Source: DATBGO01 sp963840095 (GTDB lineage: Bacteria; Actinomycetota; Actinomycetes; Streptosporangiales; Streptosporangiaceae). From it: a stretch of DNA of 64,000 nucleotides. The stretch is from NCBI GenBank assembly GCA_963840095.1, contig CAWIXN010000004.1, forward strand, positions 543,239 through 607,238, read 5' to 3'. The notes under the pieces were generated by a model. That model saw nothing but the letters and a program-made list of their open reading frames with translations, made no database searches and had not been told where the DNA came from. Shown here in pieces: positions 52,643 through 61,155 of the stretch. The position numbers were made by a program, and so were the translations under genes. The first letter of the stretch is position 1. The number at the start of each line of letters is the position of its first letter.

Positions 52643-52759
52643 ATGGTCGAAGACCAAGATGCCAAGAGCAATAAGACCAACAAGACCGCTAAGGCCGCTA
52701 AGGCCGCTAAGGCCGCCAAGACCGCCAAGACCGCCAAGACGACAGCGCCGGGGAGGTGA
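52643..52759 (+). CDS. 38-residue Lys/Ala/Thr-rich peptide ahead of the HNH gene
   Basis: ATG frame MVEDQDAKSNKTNK followed by repeats of TAKAAKAAKAAKTAKTAK and a short TTAPGR end. The DNA behind it is a 9-bp repeat (GCTAAGGCC/GCCAAGACC). The stop lies in the ribosome site of the HNH gene (GGGGAGGTGA), four bases before its ATG, so translation would be coupled. The peptide resembles Lys/Ala-rich histone H1-like tails. No ribosome site is clear for the peptide itself, so it may instead be a spacer. Confidence 0.45.
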   Translation: MVEDQDAKSNKTNKTAKAAKAAKAAKTAKTAKTTAPGR

Positions 52760-52763
52760 CCCG

Positions 52764-55415
52764 ATGCCAGAGCACGGCAAGCCCGAGCCAGGAATCCCGC
52801 TGCCACGGATCCCGCAGCCGGGGACCTCAGAGCCTGGGCCCCAGCAGCCCAGCACCCCGCAGGGACTGTCGTGGTCGTGGGAGCTCGATTTCCAGACACT
52901 GATGACGGCGCTGAACGAGCCCGCCCCGTGGAACCGCCCGCCCCGCTCCTCCCGCCGTCCCCCAGCCCCGGGCCGCAACAGCCCACAAGGCTGCACGCCG
53001 CCCGCCTCAGCGGACAGCGACACCCTCCACAACGACACCCCCGGGAACACCGCTTCCCGCAACACCGCCGCTGCCGCTGCCCCTCCGAGCGCCACTGCTC
53101 CTGATAGGCCCGCTGCGCAAGACACCACTGCGGTCAGCGCCGCCGTGGGCATTCCAGGCAGTGCCGCCGCGGGTGGCGGCGACCCGGAGGCGGGGCAGGA
53201 CACGGCGGAGGTGGACCAGGACGCGGTGCTGGACGCGCTGCTGGCCGCTGAGTCCCGGGAGCTGCCGATCGGGATGGTGGCCGGGCGGATCGCAGAGTGC
53301 CTGCCACCCGGCCCGGACCTGGCCGGGTGGCTGGCGACCGCCACCGCCTCGGAGCTGGAGGACGGCGCCCTGGCCGGGGTGGCGGCATCCTGTCGGCGGC
53401 TGGCCTCGTGGGCACAAGCCGCAGAGCTGGCCGCGGTCGCCCAGATCGCCTCCCGGTCAGCGGCCCGCGACGAGAAGATCGGCGTCGACGCGCACGGCCG
53501 CCCGGCCCGGGTCCCCGCGGAAGCCGCCGCGCAGGTATCCCTGGCCCTGGCCATGTCACAGTACGGCGCGTCGTGGTGGCTGGACCTGGCAGTAACCCTG
53601 GCCTGGCGGCTCGCCGCAACCGGCGCGGCCCTGGCCGCCGGATCGATCGACTTGCAGCGGGCCCGGCTCATCGCCGAGGCCACCACCCGGCTCAGCGACG
53701 ACGCAGCCCGCACAGTCGAAGAGCAGGTGCTGCCCGGCGCGGGCGACCTGACTACCTCAGCGCTGCGGATAGCACTGCGCCGCGCGGTAATCGCTGCTGA
53801 CCCTGACGGAGCGGAGCGGCGGCGCAAGGAGTCGGAGGCGCAGGCGAAGGTTTGCTTGTTCCCCGATGAGGACAACACCGCGACGCTGGGCGGGTACCGG
53901 CTGCCGGCGGTGCTGGCGGCGGCAGCGATGGCTCGGATCCGGGCGATGGCCCGGGCGCTGAAGTCCTCGGGCGCAGGCGGCGGGATCGACCGGCTGTCCG
54001 CCCAGGTCTTCCTCGGCCTGCTCTGCGGCACTCTCCCGCTGATCCCGCCCCCCGACGGCGCACCCCCTGACAATCCCCCGCCCGACGGCGGCGACGATAG
54101 CTTCGGCCCGCCGTCCGACGACGGCTCATCTGCTCAGCCTCGGCCGCCCCGGCACGTCCCGTCGCCCGAGGCCCCGCGGTCGGGCCACGTCCCGGCCGAT
54201 GCCCCGCAGTCCGGGCAGGCCCCGACCGGGGAATCGTCTCCCGACCACGCCCGTCCGCTCGGCCAGGCCTGGCCTGCGGGTGAGGAACAGCCTGCTAAGC
54301 ACCCGCCCCCCGGATGGCCTCCGCCGCCGGGAGAACCGCCGCCGGGAGAACCGCCGCCCATGGAAGCCCCACCAGTGGCCGCCGTGCCGGTGGACGCCGT
54401 GCCGGTGGACGCCGTGCCGGTGGACGCCGTGCCGGTGGACGCCGTGCCGGTGGACGCCGTGCCGGTGAACGCCGTGCCGGTGGAGGAACCGCCCCCCGAG
54501 CAGGTCCCGCCGCCCTCGGAGCCGCTTTCCGACGACCGTGATCTATGCGATTCCGACGAGCCGGACGGCCTGGCCGCAGGCGGGGCGGCTCTGGCCATCC
54601 TCAGCGGCGAGGACGACTGGTGGCGGGGACCGGAGCCTGCGCCAGTCCCGGACTGGCCGGCGCTGCCCGCAGTGGTCCCGGCCGCGTTCACCGCGCCTCG
54701 ATCGCCCGGCGTGCCGCCGCCGCCCGGGCTGCTCGACCTTACTCTTCCCTGGGCCACCATGGCAGGCCTGTCCCACGAGCCAGGCTCGCTGACCCGCCTG
54801 GGCCCGCTCACTCCCTCCCAGGCGTGCCTGTTGGCCGGCGTGGCCAGCACCGACCCCGCCACCCGCTGGCGGGTTATCGTGACCAGCCCCGCAGGCCAGG
54901 CCCTGGCCGTCACCCGCATCCCGCCGGCTCGCGCCAAGCCCGCCCTTGCCCGAGATGGGCCCGTTCCCGCCCAGAACGGACCAAGCGGGCTGTTCAGCGC
55001 CTGGACCGGGTTGGTCAGCCAGGTCACGCTGACCATCCCTGGCGATCTCCTCAACCCCTGCCCCGTCCCCCGGACGGCGGACGCGGACGGCGGGATCCTC
55101 GCCCGCGCTCTAGACGCTGCAGTGGCAGCCGCCGACCACGCGGCCACCCAGGCCGCCGCCGACCTCGCCGCCGGCGGCTGCGCCCACACCGCCGCCACCT
55201 CCGGCTATCGGCCGACGGCCCGGCTCCGCGAGCACATCACCGTCCGGGACCTGACCTGCCGGTTCCCATACTGCCGGCAGCCCGCCTGGCGCGGCGACCT
55301 CGACCACACCCGCCCCTACCAGCCCGCCTGGCGCGGCGACCTCGACCACACCATTCCCTGGGACAAGGGCGGAAGAACGTGCACGTGCAATCTCGGTGGC
55401 GCATGCTGCGCTTAG
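52764..55415 (+). CDS. DUF222 (13E12-type) HNH endonuclease, 3' end cut by an inserted element
   Basis: 883 residues with ATG 52764 and a strong GGGGAGGTG box. DUF222 spans about residues 145-420 (ELPIGMVAGRIAECLPPGP, RRLASWAQAAELAAVAQIA, GSIDLQRARLIAEATTRLS). A Pro-rich, repetitive linker of ~250 residues follows, and an HNH domain begins at about 820 (VRDLTCRFPYCRQPAWRGDL). The QPAWRGDLDHT block is duplicated in tandem. After DKGGRTCTCNLGG the frame reads ACCA-stop, whereas relatives continue LCRxHHxLKQ, the last metal ligands. The break coincides with the start of the serine-recombinase element, so the gene is probably split at attL and inactive. Confidence 0.87.
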   Translation: MPEHGKPEPGIPLPRIPQPGTSEPGPQQPSTPQGLSWSWELDFQTLMTALNEPAPWNRPPRSSRRPPAPGRNSPQGCTPPASADSDTLHNDTPGNTASRNTAAAAAPPSATAPDRPAAQDTTAVSAAVGIPGSAAAGGGDPEAGQDTAEVDQDAVLDALLAAESRELPIGMVAGRIAECLPPGPDLAGWLATATASELEDGALAGVAASCRRLASWAQAAELAAVAQIASRSAARDEKIGVDAHGRPARVPAEAAAQVSLALAMSQYGASWWLDLAVTLAWRLAATGAALAAGSIDLQRARLIAEATTRLSDDAARTVEEQVLPGAGDLTTSALRIALRRAVIAADPDGAERRRKESEAQAKVCLFPDEDNTATLGGYRLPAVLAAAAMARIRAMARALKSSGAGGGIDRLSAQVFLGLLCGTLPLIPPPDGAPPDNPPPDGGDDSFGPPSDDGSSAQPRPPRHVPSPEAPRSGHVPADAPQSGQAPTGESSPDHARPLGQAWPAGEEQPAKHPPPGWPPPPGEPPPGEPPPMEAPPVAAVPVDAVPVDAVPVDAVPVDAVPVDAVPVNAVPVEEPPPEQVPPPSEPLSDDRDLCDSDEPDGLAAGGAALAILSGEDDWWRGPEPAPVPDWPALPAVVPAAFTAPRSPGVPPPPGLLDLTLPWATMAGLSHEPGSLTRLGPLTPSQACLLAGVASTDPATRWRVIVTSPAGQALAVTRIPPARAKPALARDGPVPAQNGPSGLFSAWTGLVSQVTLTIPGDLLNPCPVPRTADADGGILARALDAAVAAADHAATQAAADLAAGGCAHTAATSGYRPTARLREHITVRDLTCRFPYCRQPAWRGDLDHTRPYQPAWRGDLDHTIPWDKGGRTCTCNLGGACCA
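54381..54485 (+). repeat. 15-bp tandem repeats in the HNH-protein linker
   Basis: Seven units of GCCGTGCCGGTGGAC (54381 onward), coding for AVPVD pentapeptides. The sixth and seventh have a changed last codon (GTGAAC, GTGGAG). It lies in the disordered Pro-rich linker of the DUF222/HNH protein. Confidence 0.92.
55278..55361 (+). repeat. 42-bp tandem duplication inside the HNH motif
   Basis: Two adjacent 42-bp copies (55278-55319 and 55320-55361) agree over about 34 bases and differ at the 3' end. They duplicate QPAWRGDLDHT, the segment with the catalytic His of the HNH fold. Slippage duplication is the simplest cause. Confidence 0.9.
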
Positions 55416-55442
55416 TTACGCTTGTGCGCGTATCCTGGGAGT

Positions 55443-56903
55443 ATGACCAGGACCGAGTACCAGACGCCCCGCGTGATCGTCTACACCCGCATCTCCAAGG
55501 ACCAGGCCGCCGACGAGCACGGTGTCGTCAACCAGCTCGCCGCGTGCGAGAAGCACGCCGCGGCGCGCGGCTGGACGGTCGTGGCCCGGCTGTCAGACAA
55601 CGACTTGTCGGCGACCAGCGGCGTTCACCGGCCCGGTTATGAGCGCGGCCTGGAGATGATCGCCGCCGGGCAGGCCGATGTGCTGGTGTGCTGGAAGCTG
55701 GACCGGTTCGTGCGCCGGGTCCGCGACCTGGAAGACGTGATCGAGATTTTCGAGCGCGCCGGGGCGAAGCTCGCCAGCGTGGATGGTGACCTTGACCTGT
55801 CCACCAGCTCGGGGCGGCTGGTCGGCCGGATGCTCGCGGTGGTCGCCAAGGGCGAGATGGAGACCAAGGGCGCCCGGCAGCGGCTCGCCGCCGGGGAGGC
55901 CGCAGCGGCCGGGAAGCGGTGGACCGGCTGCCCGCGGCCGTTCGGCTACGCCGCCGATCACGTCACCCCGGCCCCGGCCGAGGCGACCGCGGTCGCCACG
56001 GCGTGCAAGTGGCTGATCGGCGGGTCCACGATCAGCGCGGTCGCGCGGGAATGGGACCGGCGTGGCCTGCGCCCGCCGCAGGCACCCTACGGGCCGCTGC
56101 CCGCCCAGGGATGGACCAGGAACAGCGTGACCACCATCCTGAAGAATCCCCGGATCGCTGGCCTGAGCGCGTACCGGGGCGAGATCATCGGCCCGGGGGA
56201 CTGGACACCGCTGGTACCCGAGGAGACGTGGCGGGCCGCCACCGCGATCCTGGACACCCGGGACCGCACGATCACGGACAAGAACGGGAAGATCCGCCGC
56301 GTGAAGGCGCGCACGGAGGCCGGCGTCCGCACCCTGCTCGGCGGGCTCGCACAGTGCCGGTGCGGGAACGTCGTCACCTCCTCCGTGAACAGCACCGGGA
56401 AGCATGTCTACCGCTGCAGCCCGTCCACCCGGAACGGCCGGCCGGGCCCGCACTGCCAGCAGATGTCCGGCCCGGTTGACCGCTACGTGGAGCGGGTGAT
56501 CACCGCGCGGCTGGCCCGCGACGACGCCGCGGACCTGATCACGCCGCCGCGGCCGGACACCGCGCCGCTGCACGCCGAGGCCGCCGCCATCCGCCGGAAC
56601 CTGAACGAGCTGGCCGCCGACCGCGCCCTAGGGATCGTGAGCCGGGCGCAGATGATCGCCGCCACGGCGCGCGGCAACGCGCGGCTGGACCAGATCACCG
56701 CCGTGCTGGCCGAGTCCGCGTCGTCGTCGGCGCTGGCGCCGTTCGCCGCCGGGCAGGCCGCCGCGGTATGGGAAGCACTCGACCCCGCGCGCAAGCGCGC
56801 TGTCATCGGCGCCCTGGCCACGGTCACGCTGCACCCCGCCGGGCGCGGCGCCCGCACATTCGACCCGGACACGGTCACGTTCACGCCGCTGCACGCCGTC
56901 TAG
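55443..56903 (+). CDS. Large serine recombinase (site-specific integrase)
   Basis: 486 residues. The resolvase-type N-terminal domain has the nucleophile Ser in VIVYTRISKDQAADEHG, and further DVLVCWKLDRFVRRVRDLE. The recombinase domain follows (GKRWTGCPRPFGYAADHV, GWTRNSVTTILKNPRIAGL). The zinc-ribbon region is CRCGNVV...YRC...HCQQ, then a coiled coil (AEAAAIRRNLNELAADRALG). The protein is complete, so the element may still move. ATG 55443 has GGGAG very close; a GTG at 55422 is less likely. It sits directly at the break in the HNH gene, its probable target. Confidence 0.93.
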   Translation: MTRTEYQTPRVIVYTRISKDQAADEHGVVNQLAACEKHAAARGWTVVARLSDNDLSATSGVHRPGYERGLEMIAAGQADVLVCWKLDRFVRRVRDLEDVIEIFERAGAKLASVDGDLDLSTSSGRLVGRMLAVVAKGEMETKGARQRLAAGEAAAAGKRWTGCPRPFGYAADHVTPAPAEATAVATACKWLIGGSTISAVAREWDRRGLRPPQAPYGPLPAQGWTRNSVTTILKNPRIAGLSAYRGEIIGPGDWTPLVPEETWRAATAILDTRDRTITDKNGKIRRVKARTEAGVRTLLGGLAQCRCGNVVTSSVNSTGKHVYRCSPSTRNGRPGPHCQQMSGPVDRYVERVITARLARDDAADLITPPRPDTAPLHAEAAAIRRNLNELAADRALGIVSRAQMIAATARGNARLDQITAVLAESASSSALAPFAAGQAAAVWEALDPARKRAVIGALATVTLHPAGRGARTFDPDTVTFTPLHAV

Positions 56904-57111
56904 GGACGCTACGATGGGCGCAACCCACGGGCAGCCGGAACCACACAGCGCAGTACGGCGCAGGGGAGAACCCCCCGCCAGCTGGCGCAGGCGGCCGAAG
57001 TAGCCTTACGCAGCCTGGCCACAGGCCGGGAGCGAGCGGTCTCCAGCACCGCCGCAGCCACCGGGGAAGACACCAGGGCCCGGGATACTCCGTCATGCCC
57101 AGGAGCATCCC

Positions 57112-57351
57112 GTGGCCGGTATCAGGAACGTCCATCCCAGAGTCGGAACCGCGAAGGCAACCGTCGCCGTCCGCGTCCGCGACCACGCGCCACCCGAGGC
57201 CATCGAGGCCGCCCGCGCCGACCTGCGCGCGGCCAACGCCGAGGCAGCCGTCCAGCGCATCGTTGACTCCTGGCCGCCGCTGAGCGCCGAGACCAGGGCC
57301 GCGCTCGCCTGCATCCTGCTCACCCCGCCGGGCGGTGACGATGCCGCGTAG
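57112..57351 (+). CDS. Small conserved-type element protein
   Basis: 79 residues, GTG start with AGGAG six bases upstream. AIEAARADLRAANAEAAVQR and IVDSWPPLSAETRAALACIL form a helical protein seen, in my recollection, in actinobacterial integrative elements and phages. No enzymatic motif. Its last 17 bases overlap the primase-polymerase gene, so the two are co-translated. The 208 bp between the recombinase and this gene show no supported ORF. Confidence 0.65.
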   Translation: MAGIRNVHPRVGTAKATVAVRVRDHAPPEAIEAARADLRAANAEAAVQRIVDSWPPLSAETRAALACILLTPPGGDDAA

Positions 57352-58195
57352 AAACGCGGCAGGCCGGGCTCCGCGCCCGGCCGCCGCCACAAACTCACCG
57401 TCACCCCGCCGCCCCGCCCAGAGCGCCGAAGTCATCTCCACGGTAGCGGACGGGTCCGCGCTGCCGGTCGCTCTCGGCTACGCGGGCCGCGGCTGGCCGG
57501 TGTTCCCGTGCAAGCCCGGCGCCAAGGCACCGAACACGGCCCACGGCTACCTGGACGCCACCACCGACCCGGCGGTGATCCGCGGCTGGTGGCGGCAGCA
57601 TCCCGGCGACAACGTGGCGATCGCGACCGGGGCGCCGGGACCTGACGTGCTCGACGTTGACGTGCACGAGGGCGGCACCGGGTGGCCCGCATTCAACAGG
57701 CTGAAGCGCGCGGGGCTGCTCACCGGAGCCGGTGCCCTGGTCCGCACCCCGAGCGGTGGCCTGCACGTGTACTTCACCGGGACGAGCCAGTCATCGGGGC
57801 GGCTGCCCCGCCAGCACCTCGACTTCAAGGCCGCAGGCGGCTACGTGATCGCCCCGCCGAGCTCGGTCCTCGGCCGTCCCTATGAGCTCCTGGACCACCG
57901 GGACGGCGCCGCCAGCCTCGACTGGCAGGCCGTCCGTAAGCTGCTCGGCCCGCCGGAGCCAGCACCGCGGCGGGCTGCGCGCGGCAACCGTGACACCCGG
58001 CACCTGGCCGGGTGGGTCGCCAGGCAGCCGGAAGGCAACCGGAACGACGGCCTGTTCTGGGCTGCCTGCCGGGCCATCGAGACCGGGCAGGCGGATGCGC
58101 TTGACCACCTGGCGGTGGCGGCCGAGGCCGCCGGGCTGGCCGAGCACGAGGCAGCGCGCACGATCGCATCCGCGGCCAGGAGGGCAGGATCATGA
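57335..58195 (+). CDS. Bifunctional DNA primase-polymerase (Prim-Pol)
   Basis: 286 residues, archaeo-eukaryotic-type primase fold. GRGWPVFPCKPGAKAPNTAH is the N-terminal motif, VLDVDVHEGGTGW carries the DxD metal site (about residues 108-110), and SGGLHVYFTGTSQ the His motif. The C-terminal ~80 residues include GNRNDGLFWAACRAIETGQA, the helical PriCT-like tail. It would start or carry out element replication together with the DUF3631 ATPase that overlaps its stop (ATGA). Start GTG 57335 or ATG 57341. Confidence 0.9.
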   Translation: MTMPRRNAAGRAPRPAAATNSPSPRRPAQSAEVISTVADGSALPVALGYAGRGWPVFPCKPGAKAPNTAHGYLDATTDPAVIRGWWRQHPGDNVAIATGAPGPDVLDVDVHEGGTGWPAFNRLKRAGLLTGAGALVRTPSGGLHVYFTGTSQSSGRLPRQHLDFKAAGGYVIAPPSSVLGRPYELLDHRDGAASLDWQAVRKLLGPPEPAPRRAARGNRDTRHLAGWVARQPEGNRNDGLFWAACRAIETGQADALDHLAVAAEAAGLAEHEAARTIASAARRAGS

Positions 58196-59517
58196 CCGAG
58201 AACCTGGCCGCCCTGGACGTCGTACTCGACGGAGCCGGGTTGCTCGCCGAGCTGCATGCGGCACTCACCAGCTACGTGGTGCTGCCGTCACCGGAGTCAG
58301 CCGATGCGATCGTGCTGTGGATCGCGGCCACGCACGCGGCGCAAGCATGGAACTGCGCACCACGCCTCGACGTGACCAGCCCAGTCAAACGGTGCGGCAA
58401 GAGCAGGCTGATCGACGTCATCGAGGCGACCTGCCATGACCCGCTGATCACGGTCAATATCAGCCCGGCCGCCCTGGTCCGGTCGATCGGGGAGGACCCG
58501 CCGACGCTGCTCCTGGACGAGGCCGACACCGTGTTCGGCCCGAAGGCCGCCGACAATCACGAGGATCTCCGCGGCATCCTCAACGCGGGCCACTCGCGGA
58601 ACCGGCCCTACATCCGGTGGGACGTGGTCGCCAGGGCGCCCGAGAACTGCCCCACGTTCGCCATGGCTGCCCTGGCCGGTATCGGCGCCCTGCCCGACAC
58701 GATCACGGACCGGGCCATCGTCGTGGCCATGCGCCGCCGGGCACCAGGGGAAGCGGTCGCCAGATTCAGGCAGCGACGTGACGGCGCTCCGCTCAGGGAG
58801 CTGGGCGAGCGACTAGGGATATGGGTCCGCGCTCACCTGAGCGAACTGCGTGACGCGGAGCCGGACATGCCCGTGGAGGACAGGGCGGCCGACACGTGGG
58901 AACCGCTGATCGCGGTGGCCGACCTCGCAGGCGGGAACTGGCCATCGCGCTCACGGCAGGCAGCGATGGTGCTCACGTCGGAAGACGACACCGACGCATC
59001 ACTCGGCGCCCGGCTGCTAGCTGACCTCCGCGAGGTGTTCGGCGGCACAGACGCGATGCACGGGGACACGATCCTCACCGCGCTGCATAAGGTCGCCGAG
59101 GCGCCATGGGGTGACTACTTCGGTAAGCAGCTGTCCGCGCGTGATCTGGCCAGGCTTCTCAGGCCCTACGGTGTGCGCGCCTGCGATGTGAAGATCGGCG
59201 GCAGCACTCGCCGGGGCTACACCCGTAAGCATCTGCACGACCCGTGGAGCCGCTACCTGCCACCAGCGCACGGGGGTAGTGCTACCTCCGCTACCTCCGC
59301 TACCGCGCAGGTCAATGACCATGATCAGGTAGCAGGTAGCACTTCCGATGTGCTACCTGCTACCTCCGCCCTGCCTCTGACCAGGCAGGTAGCACAGGTA
59401 GCGGAGGTAGCAGACACCCCACGTGCGTGCGCCGGGTGCGGCAACCCGCTTGACCCGGTGCTCGCCTCGCTCGGCGATACGACTCACCCGAACTGCGACC
59501 CGGGCGGCCAGCCGTGA
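58192..59517 (+). CDS. DUF3631 ATPase, probable replication protein
   Basis: 441 residues. DVTSPVKRCGKSRLIDVIEA has a variant Walker A (only the second Gly, GKS), and PTLLLDEADTVFG is Walker B. ILNAGHSRNRPYIRWD and FAMAALAGIGALPDTITDRA are further AAA-like elements, then the DUF3631 C-terminal helices. Such proteins follow Prim-Pol genes in actinobacterial elements and are presumed replicative helicases or loaders. The last ~85 residues are a low-complexity tail (SATSATSATAQVN, QVAQVAEVADTP) encoded by a heptamer array that may itself be the replication origin. A final CAGCGNPLDP could bind zinc. Confidence 0.88.
   Translation: MTENLAALDVVLDGAGLLAELHAALTSYVVLPSPESADAIVLWIAATHAAQAWNCAPRLDVTSPVKRCGKSRLIDVIEATCHDPLITVNISPAALVRSIGEDPPTLLLDEADTVFGPKAADNHEDLRGILNAGHSRNRPYIRWDVVARAPENCPTFAMAALAGIGALPDTITDRAIVVAMRRRAPGEAVARFRQRRDGAPLRELGERLGIWVRAHLSELRDAEPDMPVEDRAADTWEPLIAVADLAGGNWPSRSRQAAMVLTSEDDTDASLGARLLADLREVFGGTDAMHGDTILTALHKVAEAPWGDYFGKQLSARDLARLLRPYGVRACDVKIGGSTRRGYTRKHLHDPWSRYLPPAHGGSATSATSATAQVNDHDQVAGSTSDVLPATSALPLTRQVAQVAEVADTPRACAGCGNPLDPVLASLGDTTHPNCDPGGQP
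59252..59411. repeat. Symmetric array of ten GCTACCT/AGGTAGC heptamers (candidate origin or partition site)
   Basis: Forward GCTACCT starts at 59252, 59281, 59290, 59352 and 59359; reverse AGGTAGC starts at 59327, 59334, 59387, 59396 and 59405. The order is three forward, two reverse, two forward, three reverse. The inner pairs form a perfect 16-bp stem (59327-59342 with 59350-59365) around a 7-base loop. The outer pairs form another perfect 16-bp inverted repeat (59281-59296 with 59396-59411). Spacings are 9 bp in the outer groups and 7 bp in the inner ones. The array lies in the 3' end of the DUF3631 coding sequence. Confidence 0.88.
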
Positions 59518-59702
59518 CCGGGCCCGACCGGCTGGCGCTGGCCACCCGCACCCGCAAAGCCCGCAGATCCTCCATCTGCCCGGCCTGCCGTGGCGCGATC
59601 CTGGCCGGCCAGACCATCGCGCGGCTCGCCAGCCCGCCCGCATGGGTCCACGTCCGCTGTGTCCCCGTCGTCGCCGCCATGACACGCGAGAGCACGCGAT
59701 GA
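59514..59702 (+). CDS. Small zinc-ribbon-like element protein
   Basis: 62 residues. GTG start overlapping the DUF3631 stop by four bases. CPACRGAILAGQTIARL and WVHVRCVPV give a CxxC...HxxC arrangement that could bind one zinc. Its own stop overlaps the next ATG by four bases (ATGA), so it is part of a tightly coupled series. Function unknown. Confidence 0.7.
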   Translation: MTGPDRLALATRTRKARRSSICPACRGAILAGQTIARLASPPAWVHVRCVPVVAAMTRESTR

Positions 59703-60055
59703 CACGCGAGACCGCGCCACCGCCCGGCACCCACCGAAGGAGAGAACGTGAGGACCATGACAAGCGCAAGCGCCAGCGCGACCTGTTCAGCCGATCCCGG
59801 CCGACCGCGAGCACGATTGCGTGCACAACGGCCCATGCCCACCTGCGGCAGATCGGCGCCCCGATGAACTCGCGTCACGCATACATGGTCCAGGCCGTGA
59901 TCATTGAACGCTGGAAGCGCGAGCGACCGAATGTGGTCTCCCTGCGCGCAACATTCGGCATGAGAACAGCCTTGCCGCCGCGGGGCATGGAAATGTTCCA
60001 GCCTTGGAATGTTCCACCAGAACGAACCGTGATCCAGCTCAAGGGACGGGCGTGA
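59699..60055 (+). CDS. Small basic element protein
   Basis: 118 residues beginning MTRETAPPPGTHRRRERED. It has a very basic N-terminal third (DKRKRQRDLFSRSRP) and a C-terminal part RHAYMVQAVIIERWKRERPN, then QPWNVPPERTVIQLKGRA. Overlaps of four bases with both neighbours support its being translated. Possibly nucleic-acid binding from its charge; no family recognised. Confidence 0.65.
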   Translation: MTRETAPPPGTHRRREREDHDKRKRQRDLFSRSRPTASTIACTTAHAHLRQIGAPMNSRHAYMVQAVIIERWKRERPNVVSLRATFGMRTALPPRGMEMFQPWNVPPERTVIQLKGRA

Positions 60056-60559
60056 CCGCTGACCCGCAGACCGTCACGAGCACCTGGGCGCCCATCCCCG
60101 GGTACAGCGGCTACGAGGCCAGCGACCGCGGCGCCATCCGCTCCGTTGACCGCACCGTCAACGGCCGCCGGTACCGCGGGAAGGCCAAGGCGCACGCACC
60201 TGTCCACCCGCGGACGGCCGCAGGTGAGCCTGCGTGGCGACGACGGCCGGATCCGCACCGTCAGCGTCCACGTGCTCGTCATGGCGGCGTTCGAGGGCCC
60301 GTGCCCGCCGGGGCTGCAGGTCCGTCACTGGAATGATGACCCGCTGGACAACCGGTGGGCGCCGGGCGGTGAGGCTGGCTGCCGCGCCGGCCTGGGGAAC
60401 CTGGTGTACGGGACGCCGAAGCAGAACGCCGCCGACAAGCTACGCAACCGCCGGCGGCTGCCGTGGTGGCGCAGGCTACTGCGGCGCACGCGAGGTGGCC
60501 GTTCTGAAGGCATAAACCAAAAACCCACCCTGATAATATCACCTTTGCGACAGACGTAA
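60052..60559 (+). pseudogene. NUMOD4/HNH homing-endonuclease-like gene, frameshifted
   Basis: GTG 60052 (overlapping the previous stop) opens a NUMOD4-type start: WAPIPGYSGYEASDRGAIRS, VDRTVNGRRYRGK. After a +1 shift near 60205 the homology continues in the next frame: STRGRPQVSLRGDDGRIRTV, SVHVLVMAAFEGPCPPGLQV, RHWNDDPLDNRW (the HNH part), NLVYGTPKQNAADK. In the original frame the protein ends at 60336 in unrelated Arg/Pro-rich sequence. A decayed gene or a sequence error; programmed frameshifting is not supported by any visible slippery site. Confidence 0.75.
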
Positions 60560-60591
60560 CAGTCTGTCACAGGATGTCACACAAAGTGACA
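60549..60591. promoter_or_regulatory. Dyad and TGTCAC repeats
   Basis: GACAGAC (60549-60555) and GTCTGTC (60562-60568) form an inverted repeat around GTAACA. Two direct TGTCAC copies (60565, 60575) and one inverted GTGACA (60586) follow. The left side is unusually AT-rich (about 60518-60548). It looks like an operator or an origin-type region at the end of the coupled gene series. Confidence 0.5.
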
Positions 60592-61130
60592 GGACCGCGC
60601 GAAGCGCTAAAAGCACGTGGGTCCAGCACAGTACGTAACCGCACGTCACGCTCTGTCGCCACCGCGCGCGTGCGGGACGAGCGGCCGAGTTTTCCAACCA
60701 TGGTGGAAAACACGATGCCCGGCGCGTGGCCTGATGCCTGCCTGCCATGTCCTATAGGACAAACGCAGGCCACGGGCCACGCGCGCATACCTGGGGGGGG
60801 TATGACGCGACAGGTGAGACAGTGGCCGGATGGACGTTCAGGATGGTTCACGCCCGCGGCTGGCGCGCTGCCTGACACGCGCGTGCCCGGCACGCTTCGC
60901 CAGCGGGCCTGACCGGCACTGTCCCGGCTGCGCAGCCGATGGTGCGGCGACGTAGCCGCGGCCGCGCTGCAGCTCGGCATCAGCGACATCCCGTCAGTCC
61001 CGCGTTTCGCCGGCCATCAGCGCCGACGCTCCGCGCAGATCTGCGCGGAGCGACGACGCACGGGAACGGCTCACGGCCGCGCTGGATGGCGCTCACACAA
61101 CCCGCAGCACATGACCGCAGGTCACAGCGG

Positions 61131-61155
61131 TTCAAGGATGTGACACATCCTTGAA
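61131..61155. repeat. Perfect 25-bp palindrome
   Basis: TTCAAGGATGTG, one central A, CACATCCTTGAA: 12 of 12 pairs match. CCGCAGGTCAC occurs once on each side (61115-61125 and 61160-61170), giving a symmetric neighbourhood. It could be an operator, a nicking or recombination site, or a small hairpin. Confidence 0.9.

Noticed and set aside
60574..60989. Frames on both strands in the gene-poor stretch (60574-60912 plus, 60989-60567 minus)
   Set aside because: Mutually overlapping, no motif, Arg/Thr/Ser-rich, no convincing start.
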